64,000 bases of DNA from Sporanaerobium hydrogeniformans (GTDB taxonomy: Bacteria > Bacillota > Clostridia > Lachnospirales > Cellulosilyticaceae), in contig NZ_PEDL01000005.1 of the NCBI RefSeq assembly GCF_002735925.1, positions 121,736 to 185,735 on the forward strand, in the 5' to 3' direction. The notes beneath the pieces were generated by a model that was not told the origin of the DNA, searched no databases, and saw only the letters and a list, made by a program, of their open reading frames with translations. Below, piece after piece: positions 1-8,586 of this stretch. Within the stretch, counting starts at the first letter, position 1. Each line of letters opens with the position of its first letter. The translations under genes and the position numbers were made by a program.

Positions 1-3000
1 TATAAATACAAGGTAAGACGCCTAGAAGCTGAAAAGAAACTTGACAAAGAAAGAGAAAACTTAACACGTGTAAAAGATATTCTAAGTGAAATTGAAGGAC
101 GTTTAGAACCTTTAGAGAAAGAAGCTGAAAAAACAAAGCAATTTTTGCGCCTCAAGGAAGAATTAAAAACATTAGAGCTTACTATCTTTTTGCATGAGGT
201 AGACCGCTTAGAGCAAGAACTTACTACATTAAAATTAAATAGTAAAAATCTACAAGAAGAAAATCAACAAGTTACCTTAGAGAAAGAAAACTTAAATATA
301 AAAAATGTGGCTTATAAGAGACAAAAGAGTGAGTTGTATGAAAATATTGAAAAACTTATTGAACAAATAGCTTTAATTGAAAAAGAAGAAGAAAAAAAGA
401 ATAGCCAAATAGAACTCAATAAGGAGCGTATGCTTCATACAGAAAAACTTCTGACTCAGCTTAAAGAGGACCAGGAGAAGCAGGAAGCTACTCATAAGAA
501 TCAGCAAGAAAAAATAGCTTTATTTGAAACCAAAAGTACTGCCTTAGAAATGGAAAAAGCTTCAAAAGAAGCTGTTTTAAAAGAAGCAGAAGAAGCATTT
601 ATGATACTTAATAAAGAGTTAGAAAATATGGAAGGTACTATTGATATATCTAAGGCTGAATTTTATAAAAAACTAAGAGAAATGGATGCTTTTAAAGCAG
701 AAATTCAAAAGAATAGTAGTGTGGAAAGTCAGCTTGATTATCGCATAGCTCAAATTACAGAAAATATTGCGATTATGAATAGTGAGATCCAACATGAAGA
801 GGTGCATATCAGCGTACTTGAACAAAAAGTGCAGCAAGTAGATGGGCAAATACGTCTTTCTAAGGAACGGTTAGTAGAGGAAGAAAGTACTAAAAAAGAT
901 CTAGAAATACAATATGAAACGCAAAATCAAAAGACAATTGTCAACGAGCAAAATCTTATGCAAGCTACTAGACAATTGAAGTGGCTTCAAACTATTAAAG
1001 CAGAACACGAAGGCTATTTTGCAAGTGTGAAGCAAGTTTTAAAGCAAGTAGCAGAAGAGCCTAAAAAGTGGTCAGGCATTATAGGGGTAGTAGGAGAGAT
1101 TATTGAGGTACCTCAAAAATACGAAACCGCTATTGTCACAGCGCTAGGTGGGGCTATCCAATACATAGTGACTGAGACAGAACAAACGGCAAAAAACATG
1201 ATTAGATTCATGAAACAAAAAAATATTTCAAGAGTGACTTTTTTGCCTAAAGATACAATGGCAAGTGGAAATGACATTAACGAACCGAGTATGCTACAAG
1301 AAGAAGGTTTTTTAGGTGTGGCTAGTCATTTAGTTACTTATGAAAAGAGTTATGATGCCATTATACAATCTTTATTAGGACGAATTCTAATAGTTGATAA
1401 TATGGATAATGCTTCCCGTATTGCTAAGAAATATCACTATAGGTATAAATTAGTGACACTAGAAGGGGAAATTTTTAATGCAGGTGGAGCTTTAAGTGGA
1501 GGTAGCACTAAAAATCAAAGCAATAATATTTTTTCACGTAATCGTGAAATTAAAGGTTTAGAAGAAAAAGTAAAAGATTGTACAAAAGAAGCAAAACTGT
1601 ATAAAGAAAGTTTAGAGCAACTTAAGGAGCAGTTATTAAATGTTCAAATGAATTGGGAAAATTGTAGACAGCATGTGCAAGTATTACAAGAAGAAGCTAA
1701 TAATATTAATCTTGAACTAGAAAAAAAGAGACATGCCCTAAGGCTTATTAAAGGTAATCAAATTCAGCTGATAACAGAACGGAATAATTTAGAAGAACAA
1801 TTAGAAAAATTAAAACAAATAAATGGAACTATTGAAGAAAAATTAGAGTTTTTACAAGAAACGATTGGTCAAGAAGAACGTTCTATTACTACTTTAGAAG
1901 GTCGCTTAACACAACTTAAAGAACAAAAGGAAAAGGCTTTACAAGAGGTAACAGAAAAGAAAATTAGTTTATCAGTGACAGAACAAAATAGAATTTATCT
2001 TAAACAGCAACTTTTAGATTTGCAGGAACAATTAGTACAACATTCAGCCAAAGAGGTAGAGGTAGAAGAACTATTAAGAAGCTATGAAGAAGAAAAAGAA
2101 AAGCTTTTAAAGGCTAATGAAATGATTAGGATACAAATAACTACCTTAGAAGAGCAAAAGGAAATCTGTCATTTCAAACGTCAGGAATACAATGTACTAA
2201 AAATAGAGTTAGAGAATCAAGAGCTCGAAATGGAAAAACAAATGGAAATTAATAATGAGCGTTTGGAAAAGCTAAGGGAAGAAAGATTTCGTTTAGATAA
2301 CAAAAAAGAAAACTTAGAACTCCAAAAACAAACTTGGGGGAATACTATTTGGGAACAGTATGAACTTACTTATAATCATGCACAGGCTTATAGACAGCCC
2401 TATACTCATATTGGAGAACTTAAAAAGACGAGTGCAGATATAAAATTTAAAATTAAGCAAATGGGAAGTGTAAATACCAATGCTATAGAAGAGTTTTCAG
2501 AAATCTCACAACGCTTTCATTTCCTAAATAATCAAAGGTTAGATATAGAAAAAGCAGAAATGACTCTTTTAGAGATGATTCAAAATCTTACGGAGCAAAT
2601 GCAAGCTATCTTTAAAGTACAGTTTGAAAGTATTGCAAAAAACTTCTCAGTAGTTTTTAAAGAACTATTTGGTGGTGGCGAGGCCTATTTGGAATTAACG
2701 AATCCTGAAAATATACTCGAATCAGGCATCGAGATTATTGCTATGCCACCAGGTAAAAAATTACAAAACATGACATTACTTTCAGGTGGCGAACGTACAC
2801 TAACAGCTATTTCACTTATATTTGGTATTCTTACCTTAAAGCCATCCCCTTTTTGTGTGTTGGATGAAATCGAAGCAGCCCTTGATGATGCTAATGTTAT
2901 TCGGTTTGCAGACTACTTAAGTCGTCTTTCTCATGAAACTCAATTTATTGTTATTACACACAGAAAAGGAACAATGGAAAGGGCGAATACTCTTTATGGT

Positions 3001-3090
3001 GTAACAATGCAAGAACGAGGAGTATCTACTGTTTTATCTATTCAACTAGAAGAAGCAAAGGACTATCTTGAAAATAAAAAGACTAGCTAG
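1..3090 (+). CDS. smc: Chromosome segregation ATPase SMC (5' end outside window)
   Basis: The reading frame is open to the first base of the window, so the gene starts upstream; about 1029 codons are present against roughly 1190 in a full SMC, so the N-terminal Walker A part is missing. Seen here: a long coiled coil, the hinge domain (about residues 350-500 of the visible part, around nt 1070-1520), a second coiled coil, and the C-terminal ATPase lobe with the ABC signature LLSGGERTLTAIS and Walker B FCVLDEIEAALDD. SMC works with ScpA and ScpB to condense and segregate the chromosome; scpA and scpB lie later in this window at about 45 kb. ftsY follows 11 bp downstream, the usual Firmicutes order. 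Identity is certain from the domain pattern. Confidence 0.97.
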   Translation, partial: YKYKVRRLEAEKKLDKERENLTRVKDILSEIEGRLEPLEKEAEKTKQFLRLKEELKTLELTIFLHEVDRLEQELTTLKLNSKNLQEENQQVTLEKENLNIKNVAYKRQKSELYENIEKLIEQIALIEKEEEKKNSQIELNKERMLHTEKLLTQLKEDQEKQEATHKNQQEKIALFETKSTALEMEKASKEAVLKEAEEAFMILNKELENMEGTIDISKAEFYKKLREMDAFKAEIQKNSSVESQLDYRIAQITENIAIMNSEIQHEEVHISVLEQKVQQVDGQIRLSKERLVEEESTKKDLEIQYETQNQKTIVNEQNLMQATRQLKWLQTIKAEHEGYFASVKQVLKQVAEEPKKWSGIIGVVGEIIEVPQKYETAIVTALGGAIQYIVTETEQTAKNMIRFMKQKNISRVTFLPKDTMASGNDINEPSMLQEEGFLGVASHLVTYEKSYDAIIQSLLGRILIVDNMDNASRIAKKYHYRYKLVTLEGEIFNAGGALSGGSTKNQSNNIFSRNREIKGLEEKVKDCTKEAKLYKESLEQLKEQLLNVQMNWENCRQHVQVLQEEANNINLELEKKRHALRLIKGNQIQLITERNNLEEQLEKLKQINGTIEEKLEFLQETIGQEERSITTLEGRLTQLKEQKEKALQEVTEKKISLSVTEQNRIYLKQQLLDLQEQLVQHSAKEVEVEELLRSYEEEKEKLLKANEMIRIQITTLEEQKEICHFKRQEYNVLKIELENQELEMEKQMEINNERLEKLREERFRLDNKKENLELQKQTWGNTIWEQYELTYNHAQAYRQPYTHIGELKKTSADIKFKIKQMGSVNTNAIEEFSEISQRFHFLNNQRLDIEKAEMTLLEMIQNLTEQMQAIFKVQFESIAKNFSVVFKELFGGGEAYLELTNPENILESGIEIIAMPPGKKLQNMTLLSGGERTLTAISLIFGILTLKPSPFCVLDEIEAALDDANVIRFADYLSRLSHETQFIVITHRKGTMERANTLYGVTMQERGVSTVLSIQLEEAKDYLENKKTS

Positions 3091-3101
3091 GAGGAACAAG
3101 T

Positions 3102-4286
3102 GTGAGTTTATTTAAAAAATTATTCGGTAAAAAAGAAGAAATCAAGCCAGAAACAGCTTTAACAGACAGGCCTGAAGAAGGAATAGTATCTGCTAAAATA
3201 GTTGAAAGTATAGAGGATGGAAAAGACGAAAAGAAGCAGGCCATACTTGAAGAAGTATCTGAACCTTTATCTAAAGTTTTGGATAAAGAAGAAGGCATTA
3301 CAAGTGAAAAATTAGAAGAGAGTATTCAAGTAAGAGAGGATGAAAAGGAAGAGGTGATAGGGGCACCTAAGCAAGGATTTATAAAAAAATTATTTAGTGG
3401 TCTTACTAAAACCCGTGATACCTTATTAAAAGGAGTTGATGAGGTATTAGGTGCTTTTAAACAGATCGATGAAGACCTTTATGAGGAATTAGAAGAAGCA
3501 CTCATCATGGCGGATTTTGGAGTAGATACGACTTTGCACATCATGGAAGAGTTAAGAAGTTATGTAAAAGCACATAAAATTTCTGAGCCCTCTGCTTTAA
3601 AAGAAGCCTTACAAACGATTATTACAGAAATGATTATGGCTCAACCAGAAGATTTAATGGTTCAAGAAGGGCCTACTGTTGTCCTTGTTATTGGTGTGAA
3701 TGGAGCAGGTAAAACAACAAGTATAGGAAAACTAGCCCATCTCCTAAAACAAAATGATAAAAAAGTTCTTTTAGCAGCAGCAGATACTTTCCGAGCAGCA
3801 GCTATTAATCAACTTCAAGTATGGGCAGATCGAGCAGGGGTAGACCTCATTAAACATGAGGAAGGATCTGATGCGGCGGCAGTAGTATTTGATGCTATTG
3901 CAGCAGCTAAATCACGTAAAGTAGATGTGCTGATTTGTGATACAGCTGGACGTCTTCAGAATAAAGTTAATTTAATGAAGGAACTAGAAAAAATATCTCG
4001 TATTATTGAAAAAGAGTATCCAGAAGCCAAAAAAGAAATTTTAATTGTTTTAGATGCTACAACTGGTCAGAATGCTTTACAACAAGTAAAACTTTTCAAG
4101 GAAGTAGCTAATATTAATGGCATTATTTTGACCAAGTTAGATGGGACTGCAAAGGGTGGAGCAATTGTAGGGATCTATTCAACCTTCCAAGTACCTGTTA
4201 AATATATTGGTGTAGGAGAAAAGATAGATGACCTTCAACCCTTTGATTCTGAAGCTTTTGCTAAAGCACTTTTTAAAAACAACTAA
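3102..4286 (+). CDS. ftsY: Signal recognition particle receptor FtsY
   Basis: FtsY is the membrane-associated SRP receptor GTPase that docks ribosome-SRP complexes at the Sec translocon. The 394-residue protein has an acidic, lysine- and glutamate-rich N-terminal A region (about 1-90), then the N domain and G domain. Visible GTPase motifs are the P-loop GVNGAGKTT near residue 197, DTAGR near 280 and TKLDG near 343. The start is GTG, set by a GGAGG that overlaps the smc stop codon. It is co-transcribed with smc, while its partner gene ffh follows after ylxM from a separate promoter. Confidence 0.97.
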   Translation: MSLFKKLFGKKEEIKPETALTDRPEEGIVSAKIVESIEDGKDEKKQAILEEVSEPLSKVLDKEEGITSEKLEESIQVREDEKEEVIGAPKQGFIKKLFSGLTKTRDTLLKGVDEVLGAFKQIDEDLYEELEEALIMADFGVDTTLHIMEELRSYVKAHKISEPSALKEALQTIITEMIMAQPEDLMVQEGPTVVLVIGVNGAGKTTSIGKLAHLLKQNDKKVLLAAADTFRAAAINQLQVWADRAGVDLIKHEEGSDAAAVVFDAIAAAKSRKVDVLICDTAGRLQNKVNLMKELEKISRIIEKEYPEAKKEILIVLDATTGQNALQQVKLFKEVANINGIILTKLDGTAKGGAIVGIYSTFQVPVKYIGVGEKIDDLQPFDSEAFAKALFKNN

Positions 4287-4305
4287 AAGTTTTTTGAAAT
4301 AATGG

Positions 4306-4334
4306 TTGACAAATAACAAGGTTTTCTTTATAAT
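4306..4334 (+). promoter_or_regulatory. Sigma-A promoter of the ylxM-ffh-rpsP operon
   Basis: A full-consensus -35 TTGACA (4306-4311) and full-consensus -10 TATAAT (4329-4334) are separated by exactly 17 bp in the gap between ftsY and ylxM. This is the best promoter in the window and implies strong constitutive transcription of the SRP and ribosomal protein genes. Confidence 0.85.
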
Positions 4335-4377
4335 TCAGGTGTAAAGTAAAAAGGGCTGACAGTAGTCGAGGTGGAAG

Positions 4378-4731
4378 ATGGAAAAGTTTGTAGTCATCAC
4401 CTATTTATTTGATTTTTATCAAGAACTTCTTACAGATAAACAAAGAAATTTATTAAGAGAGTATTATTTTGAAGATCTTTCTTTAGGTGAGCTTTCGGAG
4501 CAACATCAAATTAGTAGGCAAAGTGTATTTGATACTATTAAAAAAGCCGAGCAAAAATTACTCGATTATGAAAGCAAGTTAAACCTTTTTTCGAGGCATC
4601 AAGTAGAACAGCAAACCTTCCTTAAGATAAAGGCGTTGTGTGAGAAAATGTATGCACATGTAGAAGGTGAGTATGCAATAGCTCTGAACGAGATTGTCAC
4701 ATTAGTAGATGGATTTATTAATAAGATTTAG
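4378..4731 (+). CDS. ylxM: YlxM/p13-like helix-turn-helix protein of the SRP operon
   Basis: A 117-residue protein of the YlxM (UPF0122) family, which accompanies ffh in Firmicutes and is thought to modulate SRP function. The N-terminal part has the sigma-70 region 4-like helix-turn-helix (LSEQHQISRQSVFDTIKKAEQ) preceded by the conserved LLTDKQRNLLREYYFEDLSLGEL stretch, shown here only in part: key residues are L18-R28 and E39-Q43. It ends 12 bp before ffh. DNA binding is inferred from the HTH; no target can be read from the sequence. Confidence 0.9.
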   Translation: MEKFVVITYLFDFYQELLTDKQRNLLREYYFEDLSLGELSEQHQISRQSVFDTIKKAEQKLLDYESKLNLFSRHQVEQQTFLKIKALCEKMYAHVEGEYAIALNEIVTLVDGFINKI

Positions 4732-4743
4732 GAGGACTTTTAG

Positions 4744-6078
4744 ATGCCCTTTGATCAATTATCATCTAAATTGCAAGATGTGTTTAAACAACTAAAAGGT
4801 AAAGGTAAGCTTACAGAAAAAGATTTGAAGGTAGCTTTGCGTGAAGTAAAGCTTGCTCTTTTAGAAGCAGATGTTAACTTTAAGGTTGTTAAGAATTTTA
4901 TTAAGACGATAGAGGAACGTGCTGTTGGACAAGAAGTTATGGAGAGTTTAACTCCTGGACAGCAAGTGATTAAGATTGTTAATGAAGAGCTTATTGCTTT
5001 AATGGGTTCGACTCAAAGTAAGCTAACTTTTGCAACACGTGGTATTACGACCATTATGATGGTAGGGCTTCAAGGAGCTGGTAAGACCACAACAAGTGCC
5101 AAACTTGCGGCACTAATAAAGTCCCAAGGCAAGCGTCCTTTATTAGTAGCATGTGATGTTTATAGGCCTGCTGCTATTGAGCAACTTACGAAGGTAGGTA
5201 AACAAGTTAACGTCCCTGTTTTTTCCATGGGGATAGATGTGAATCCTGTAGACATTGCTAAAGCCAGTATGGAATATGCCAAAGAAAATAACTTTGATGT
5301 CGTATTAATTGATACAGCGGGTAGACTCCATATTGACGAGGTGCTTATGGATGAACTTAAGTGTATTAAATCCTCTCTAAAGCCTCAAGAAATTCTATTA
5401 GTAGTAGATGCGATGACAGGTCAAGATGCAGTAAATGTGGCAGAAGCCTTTGATAATGCTTTAGGTTTAGATGGGGTAGTCATGACAAAGTTAGATGGTG
5501 ACAGCCGTGGTGGTGCCGCTTTATCTGTTAAGGCAGTTACTAATAAGCCTATCAAATATGTAGGGATGGGTGAAAAGTTAGGTGATCTAGAGCCTTTCCA
5601 CCCAGAGCGTATTGCTTCGCGTATACTAGGAATGGGTGATGTGCTTACACTGATTGAAAAGGCACAACAAAATATAGATGAAAAAAAGGCAAAAGAGTTA
5701 GAAGCTAAATTTCGTAAGGCAGAGTTTAACTTTGAAGATTTTCTTGAGCAAATGGAACAAGTAAAGAAAATGGGGCCTATTAGTCAGCTTATTGGGATGA
5801 TCCCAGGATTAAATACAGCTAAACTAGGGGATGTCCAAATAGATGATAAGCAAATGAATTATGTGGAAGCTATCATATTATCTATGACTAAGGAAGAGCG
5901 TCTTAATCCTAGCCTTCTCAATATGTCACGTAAGAAACGTATTGCAAAGGGATCAGGAAGAGACATTCAAGAAGTCAATCGTCTGATTAAGCAGTTTGAA
6001 CAAATGCAAACAATGATGAAGCAATTTTCAGGCGCTATGAAAGGCAAAAAAGGTAAATTTAAATTTCCTTTTATGTAA
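4744..6078 (+). CDS. ffh: Signal recognition particle protein Ffh
   Basis: Ffh is the GTPase and signal-peptide-binding subunit of SRP. The 444-residue protein has the N domain (1-90), the G domain with P-loop GLQGAGKTT near residue 109, DTAGR near 190 and TKLDGDSRGG near 247, and a C-terminal methionine-rich M domain (about 300-444) ending in a basic tail. Length is normal. An SD AGGAGG lies 7-10 nt upstream of the ATG. The gene follows ylxM and precedes rpsP in the conserved order. The SRP RNA gene is not in this window. Confidence 0.97.
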   Translation: MPFDQLSSKLQDVFKQLKGKGKLTEKDLKVALREVKLALLEADVNFKVVKNFIKTIEERAVGQEVMESLTPGQQVIKIVNEELIALMGSTQSKLTFATRGITTIMMVGLQGAGKTTTSAKLAALIKSQGKRPLLVACDVYRPAAIEQLTKVGKQVNVPVFSMGIDVNPVDIAKASMEYAKENNFDVVLIDTAGRLHIDEVLMDELKCIKSSLKPQEILLVVDAMTGQDAVNVAEAFDNALGLDGVVMTKLDGDSRGGAALSVKAVTNKPIKYVGMGEKLGDLEPFHPERIASRILGMGDVLTLIEKAQQNIDEKKAKELEAKFRKAEFNFEDFLEQMEQVKKMGPISQLIGMIPGLNTAKLGDVQIDDKQMNYVEAIILSMTKEERLNPSLLNMSRKKRIAKGSGRDIQEVNRLIKQFEQMQTMMKQFSGAMKGKKGKFKFPFM

Positions 6079-6110
6079 ATAAATAATTTAATTATAAGGA
6101 GGTGAAAAAA

Positions 6111-6356
6111 ATGGCAGTAAAAATTCGTTTAAAAAGAATGGGTGCAAAAAAAGCTCCTTTCTATAGAATCGTTGTAGCTGACTCTCGTTCTCCAAGAGAT
6201 GGTCGTTTCATTGAAGAAATAGGTTACTTCAATCCTTGTCAAGAACCAAATGAATTAAGCATTAATAAAGAAGCTACTCAAAAATGGCTTAACAATGGTG
6301 CACAACCAACTGATACAGTTAAAGATTTACTTAAAAAAGCAGGTATGGAAATGTAA
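6111..6356 (+). CDS. rpsP: 30S ribosomal protein S16
   Basis: An 81-residue S16 protein beginning [20 protein letters not shown], with the family signature [20 protein letters not shown]. The ATG at 6111 is preceded by a near-perfect SD AAGGAGGTGA. A GTG nine bases earlier is in frame but sits inside the SD itself, so it is not the start. S16 is a primary assembly protein of the 30S subunit. The gene lies between ffh and the KH-domain gene khpA, the standard Firmicutes arrangement. Confidence 0.97.
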   Translation: MAVKIRLKRMGAKKAPFYRIVVADSRSPRDGRFIEEIGYFNPCQEPNELSINKEATQKWLNNGAQPTDTVKDLLKKAGMEM

Positions 6357-6379
6357 TTCCTTATAAGGGAGGCAATCCT

Positions 6380-6610
6380 ATGAAAAGTTTATTACAAACA
6401 ATTGCTAAAGAATTAGTAGATTATCCTGACAAAGTTACTGTGTCACAAAAAGAAGAAGAAGACAAAATTATTTTAGAGCTTAAAGTAGCCCCAGAAGATA
6501 TGGGTAAAATAATTGGTAAACAAGGTCGAATAGCTAAGTCTATTCGTACTATTATAAAAGCTGCAAGCCTTGATGTAACTAAAAAGGTTGTAGTGGATAT
6601 TGTTGAATAG
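6380..6610 (+). CDS. khpA: KH-domain RNA-binding protein KhpA
   Basis: A 76-residue single KH-domain protein (YlqC/KhpA family). The KH signature GKIIGKQGRIAKSIRTII lies at about residues 39-56. In other Firmicutes KhpA pairs with KhpB (Jag) and binds many RNAs, affecting cell elongation and division. It sits directly after rpsP and is followed by a terminator that overlaps its stop codon, closing the ylxM-khpA operon. Confidence 0.93.
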   Translation: MKSLLQTIAKELVDYPDKVTVSQKEEEDKIILELKVAPEDMGKIIGKQGRIAKSIRTIIKAASLDVTKKVVVDIVE

Positions 6611-6640
6611 GTTAGGGATTTTCCCTAACCTTTCTTCTAT
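6610..6640 (+). terminator. Rho-independent terminator after khpA
   Basis: An 8-bp perfect GC-containing stem, GGTTAGGG (6610-6617) with CCCTAACC (6623-6630), a 5-nt loop and a following T-rich tract TTTCTTCT. The stem begins within the last base of the khpA stop codon. Confidence 0.85.
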
Positions 6641-6747
6641 ATTTTAGAGAATACACGTTTATACTATGAAATAAAAGATTCTCTATGAATGAGGATAATT
6701 TATTTTATAGTATAACTATTTAAACAGATGAAAAGGGTGATAGACAA

Positions 6748-7260
6748 ATGGAAACAATGTTTACAATTGGCAAAATCGTAAATACACATGGCGTAAAAGG
6801 AGAACTCAAAGTGGTGCCTATGACAGATGAACCTCAACGCTTTAGTTTGCTAAAAGAAGTTTTTATACAACGAAATACATTAGAGAAATATGAGATTCAA
6901 GGTGTACGTTATCATAAAAATTTTGTACTCTTAAAACTAAAAGGTGTAGAGGATATGGATGCAGGTGAGTTTTTTAAAAATGCTACACTTAAAATTGAGC
7001 GTAAAGATAGCTTACCTCTTAAAAAAGATGAATATTATATAAGTGACCTCTATGATTTAGAAGTCTATACGGAGGAAGGCCGCTATTTAGGAATTATAAG
7101 TGATATTATTTATACGGGAAGTAATGATGTTTATGTTGTTAAGCGTCCAGAACAAGGAAAAGACTTATTATTACCAGCTATTAAAGAGGTTATCAAGGAG
7201 GTTAATTTAGAAGTAGGTAAGCTGACTGTAAAACTTTTAGAAGGGCTTGAAGATCTATGA
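6748..7260 (+). CDS. rimM: Ribosome maturation factor RimM
   Basis: RimM binds S19 in the 30S head and is needed for late 16S rRNA processing. The 170-residue protein opens with the family motif GKIVNTHGVKGELKV and has the C-terminal PRC-barrel-like domain (about 95-170) with KDEYYISDLYDLEV and DVYVVKRPE. The SD AAGGGTGA lies 7 nt before ATG 6748. The stop overlaps the trmD start by four bases, so the two are translationally coupled. It lies after a terminator in its own transcription unit; the 137-bp leader holds two overlapping inverted repeats (see findings). Confidence 0.95.
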   Translation: METMFTIGKIVNTHGVKGELKVVPMTDEPQRFSLLKEVFIQRNTLEKYEIQGVRYHKNFVLLKLKGVEDMDAGEFFKNATLKIERKDSLPLKKDEYYISDLYDLEVYTEEGRYLGIISDIIYTGSNDVYVVKRPEQGKDLLLPAIKEVIKEVNLEVGKLTVKLLEGLEDL

Positions 7261-8000
7261 AAATAACTATCATGACCTTATTTAAAGATGTTGTTGAGCA
7301 GATGCTTAACTATAGTATTATGGGACGTGCACAAAAAAACAATGAAATGGAGTTTGAAGCAGTTGACATTCGTGACTTTGCTGGAAATAAACACTCACAA
7401 GTAGATGATTATCCTTATGGTGGAGGAGCAGGGATGCTAATGATGGCGCCTCCTATCTATAATTGTTTTGAGCATATTCAAATGACAAATACTTGTAAAC
7501 CTTCTCGAGTAGTTTACGTGACCCCAAAAGGGCGTACATGGAATCAACAGATGGCACAAGAATTTTCAAAAGAGGAGCATATTGTTATTCTGTGTGGGCA
7601 TTATGAAGGGATAGACCAGCGAGTACTAGATGAGATTGTAACAGATGAAGTTTCTATTGGTGATTATGTTCTAACAGGAGGAGAATTAGCCGCTCTTGTT
7701 ATGGTGGATAGTATCGTTCGTTTAGTACCTGGTGTATTAGGTAAGCAAGAGTCTTTTGAGGAAGAATCCTTTAATGAAGGCCTTCTTGAGCATCCTCATT
7801 ATACGCGCCCTGCTGTGTTTAGAGGTAAGGTTGTACCAGAAATTCTTTTGTCAGGTAATCACAAAAAGATTGAAGCTTATCGTCGTGAGCAATCTTTGAT
7901 TGAAACGTATCATAAACGACCAGATTTACTAGAAAAGGCACCACTTACAGAAAAAGATAAAGCTTTTTTACAAGACTATGCAAAAAAAGTTGCTAAATAG
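7257..8000 (+). CDS. trmD: tRNA (guanine-37-N1)-methyltransferase TrmD
   Basis: TrmD methylates G37 of tRNAs reading CNN-type codons and prevents frameshifting. The 247-residue SPOUT-fold protein shows DDYPYGGGAGMLM, the SAM-binding knot around CGHYEGIDQRVLD and SIGDYVLTGGELAA, and the conserved HPHYTRP. It overlaps rimM by ATGA and precedes rplS, as in most bacteria. Its final codons overlap the predicted rplS promoter. Confidence 0.97.
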   Translation: MKITIMTLFKDVVEQMLNYSIMGRAQKNNEMEFEAVDIRDFAGNKHSQVDDYPYGGGAGMLMMAPPIYNCFEHIQMTNTCKPSRVVYVTPKGRTWNQQMAQEFSKEEHIVILCGHYEGIDQRVLDEIVTDEVSIGDYVLTGGELAALVMVDSIVRLVPGVLGKQESFEEESFNEGLLEHPHYTRPAVFRGKVVPEILLSGNHKKIEAYRREQSLIETYHKRPDLLEKAPLTEKDKAFLQDYAKKVAK

Positions 8001-8018
8001 TACAAGACATGTTATAAT
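7990..8018 (+). promoter_or_regulatory. Candidate sigma-A promoter of rplS
   Basis: -35 TTGCTA (7990-7995, 4 of 6 consensus) and perfect -10 TATAAT (8013-8018), 17-bp spacer. It overlaps the end of trmD, which would give rplS transcription independent of trmD. Confidence 0.6.
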
Positions 8019-8090
8019 GCTAAATGTTATTACAGGTGGTCCGCTGTCACGCTCGTGTTAAGAACATCTTAGAAAAAAGGAGAAACGATT
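8019..8090 (+). promoter_or_regulatory. rplS 5' leader, possible ribosomal-protein leader RNA
   Basis: The 70-nt leader between the predicted -10 box and the rplS start can fold into a small branched structure: an outer helix ATGTT (8024-8028) with AACAT (8063-8067), enclosing ACAG/CTGT (8032-8035 with 8044-8047) and CAC/GTG (8048-8050 with 8055-8057). Autoregulatory L19 leaders are known in Bacilli. Whether this is one cannot be decided here; the helices are short. Confidence 0.3.
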
Positions 8091-8438
8091 ATGAACCCAA
8101 TTATTAGAGAGATTGAAAACGCACAACTTAAAGCAGAAGTACCTTCATTTAACGTAGGTGACACAGTACGTGTTTATGCAAGAATCAAAGAAGGTCAAAG
8201 AGAACGTATACAAATGTTTGAAGGAATCGTTCTTAAAAGACAAAATGGTGGCGTACGTGAGACTTTCACAGTTAGAAGAATGTCTTATGGTGTAGGCGTT
8301 GAAAAAACATGGGCTCTTCATTCACCAAACGTTGAAAAAATTGAAGTAGTTCGTTTAGGTAAAGTAAGACGTGCAAAACTTAACTACTTACGTGACCGTG
8401 TAGGTAAGAATGCAAAAGTAAAAGAACTTATTAAATAA
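8091..8438 (+). CDS. rplS: 50S ribosomal protein L19
   Basis: L19 lies at the 30S-50S interface. The 115-residue protein starts [14 protein letters not shown] and contains the signature [21 protein letters not shown]. It has a strong SD (AAAAGGAGA) and is flanked by its own candidate promoter and a strong terminator, so it may be monocistronic as well as read from rimM-trmD. Confidence 0.97.
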   Translation: MNPIIREIENAQLKAEVPSFNVGDTVRVYARIKEGQRERIQMFEGIVLKRQNGGVRETFTVRRMSYGVGVEKTWALHSPNVEKIEVVRLGKVRRAKLNYLRDRVGKNAKVKELIK

Positions 8439-8440
8439 TA

Positions 8441-8469
8441 AAAAAAGGACTTTCAAAGTCCTTTTTTTA
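8441..8469 (+). terminator. Rho-independent terminator after rplS
   Basis: AAAAAAGGACTT pairs with AAGTCCTTTTTT around a very small loop, with a run of seven T residues at the 3' side and seven A residues at the 5' side, so it may act in both directions. Confidence 0.85.
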
Positions 8470-8586
8470 TTATTATCTTATTTTAAAGTAATAGACTTGT
8501 GAGAAAGAGCTCAAATGCATATAATAAAGATAGGGCTTTATTAAGCAGACTAGAAATAAACAATTAGCAAAAGTAAAGGTGAAAGC

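Noticed and set aside
6102..6110. GTG start for rpsP that adds MKK
   Set aside because: It lies inside the SD AAGGAGGTGA; ATG 6111 has the conserved MAVKIRL start.
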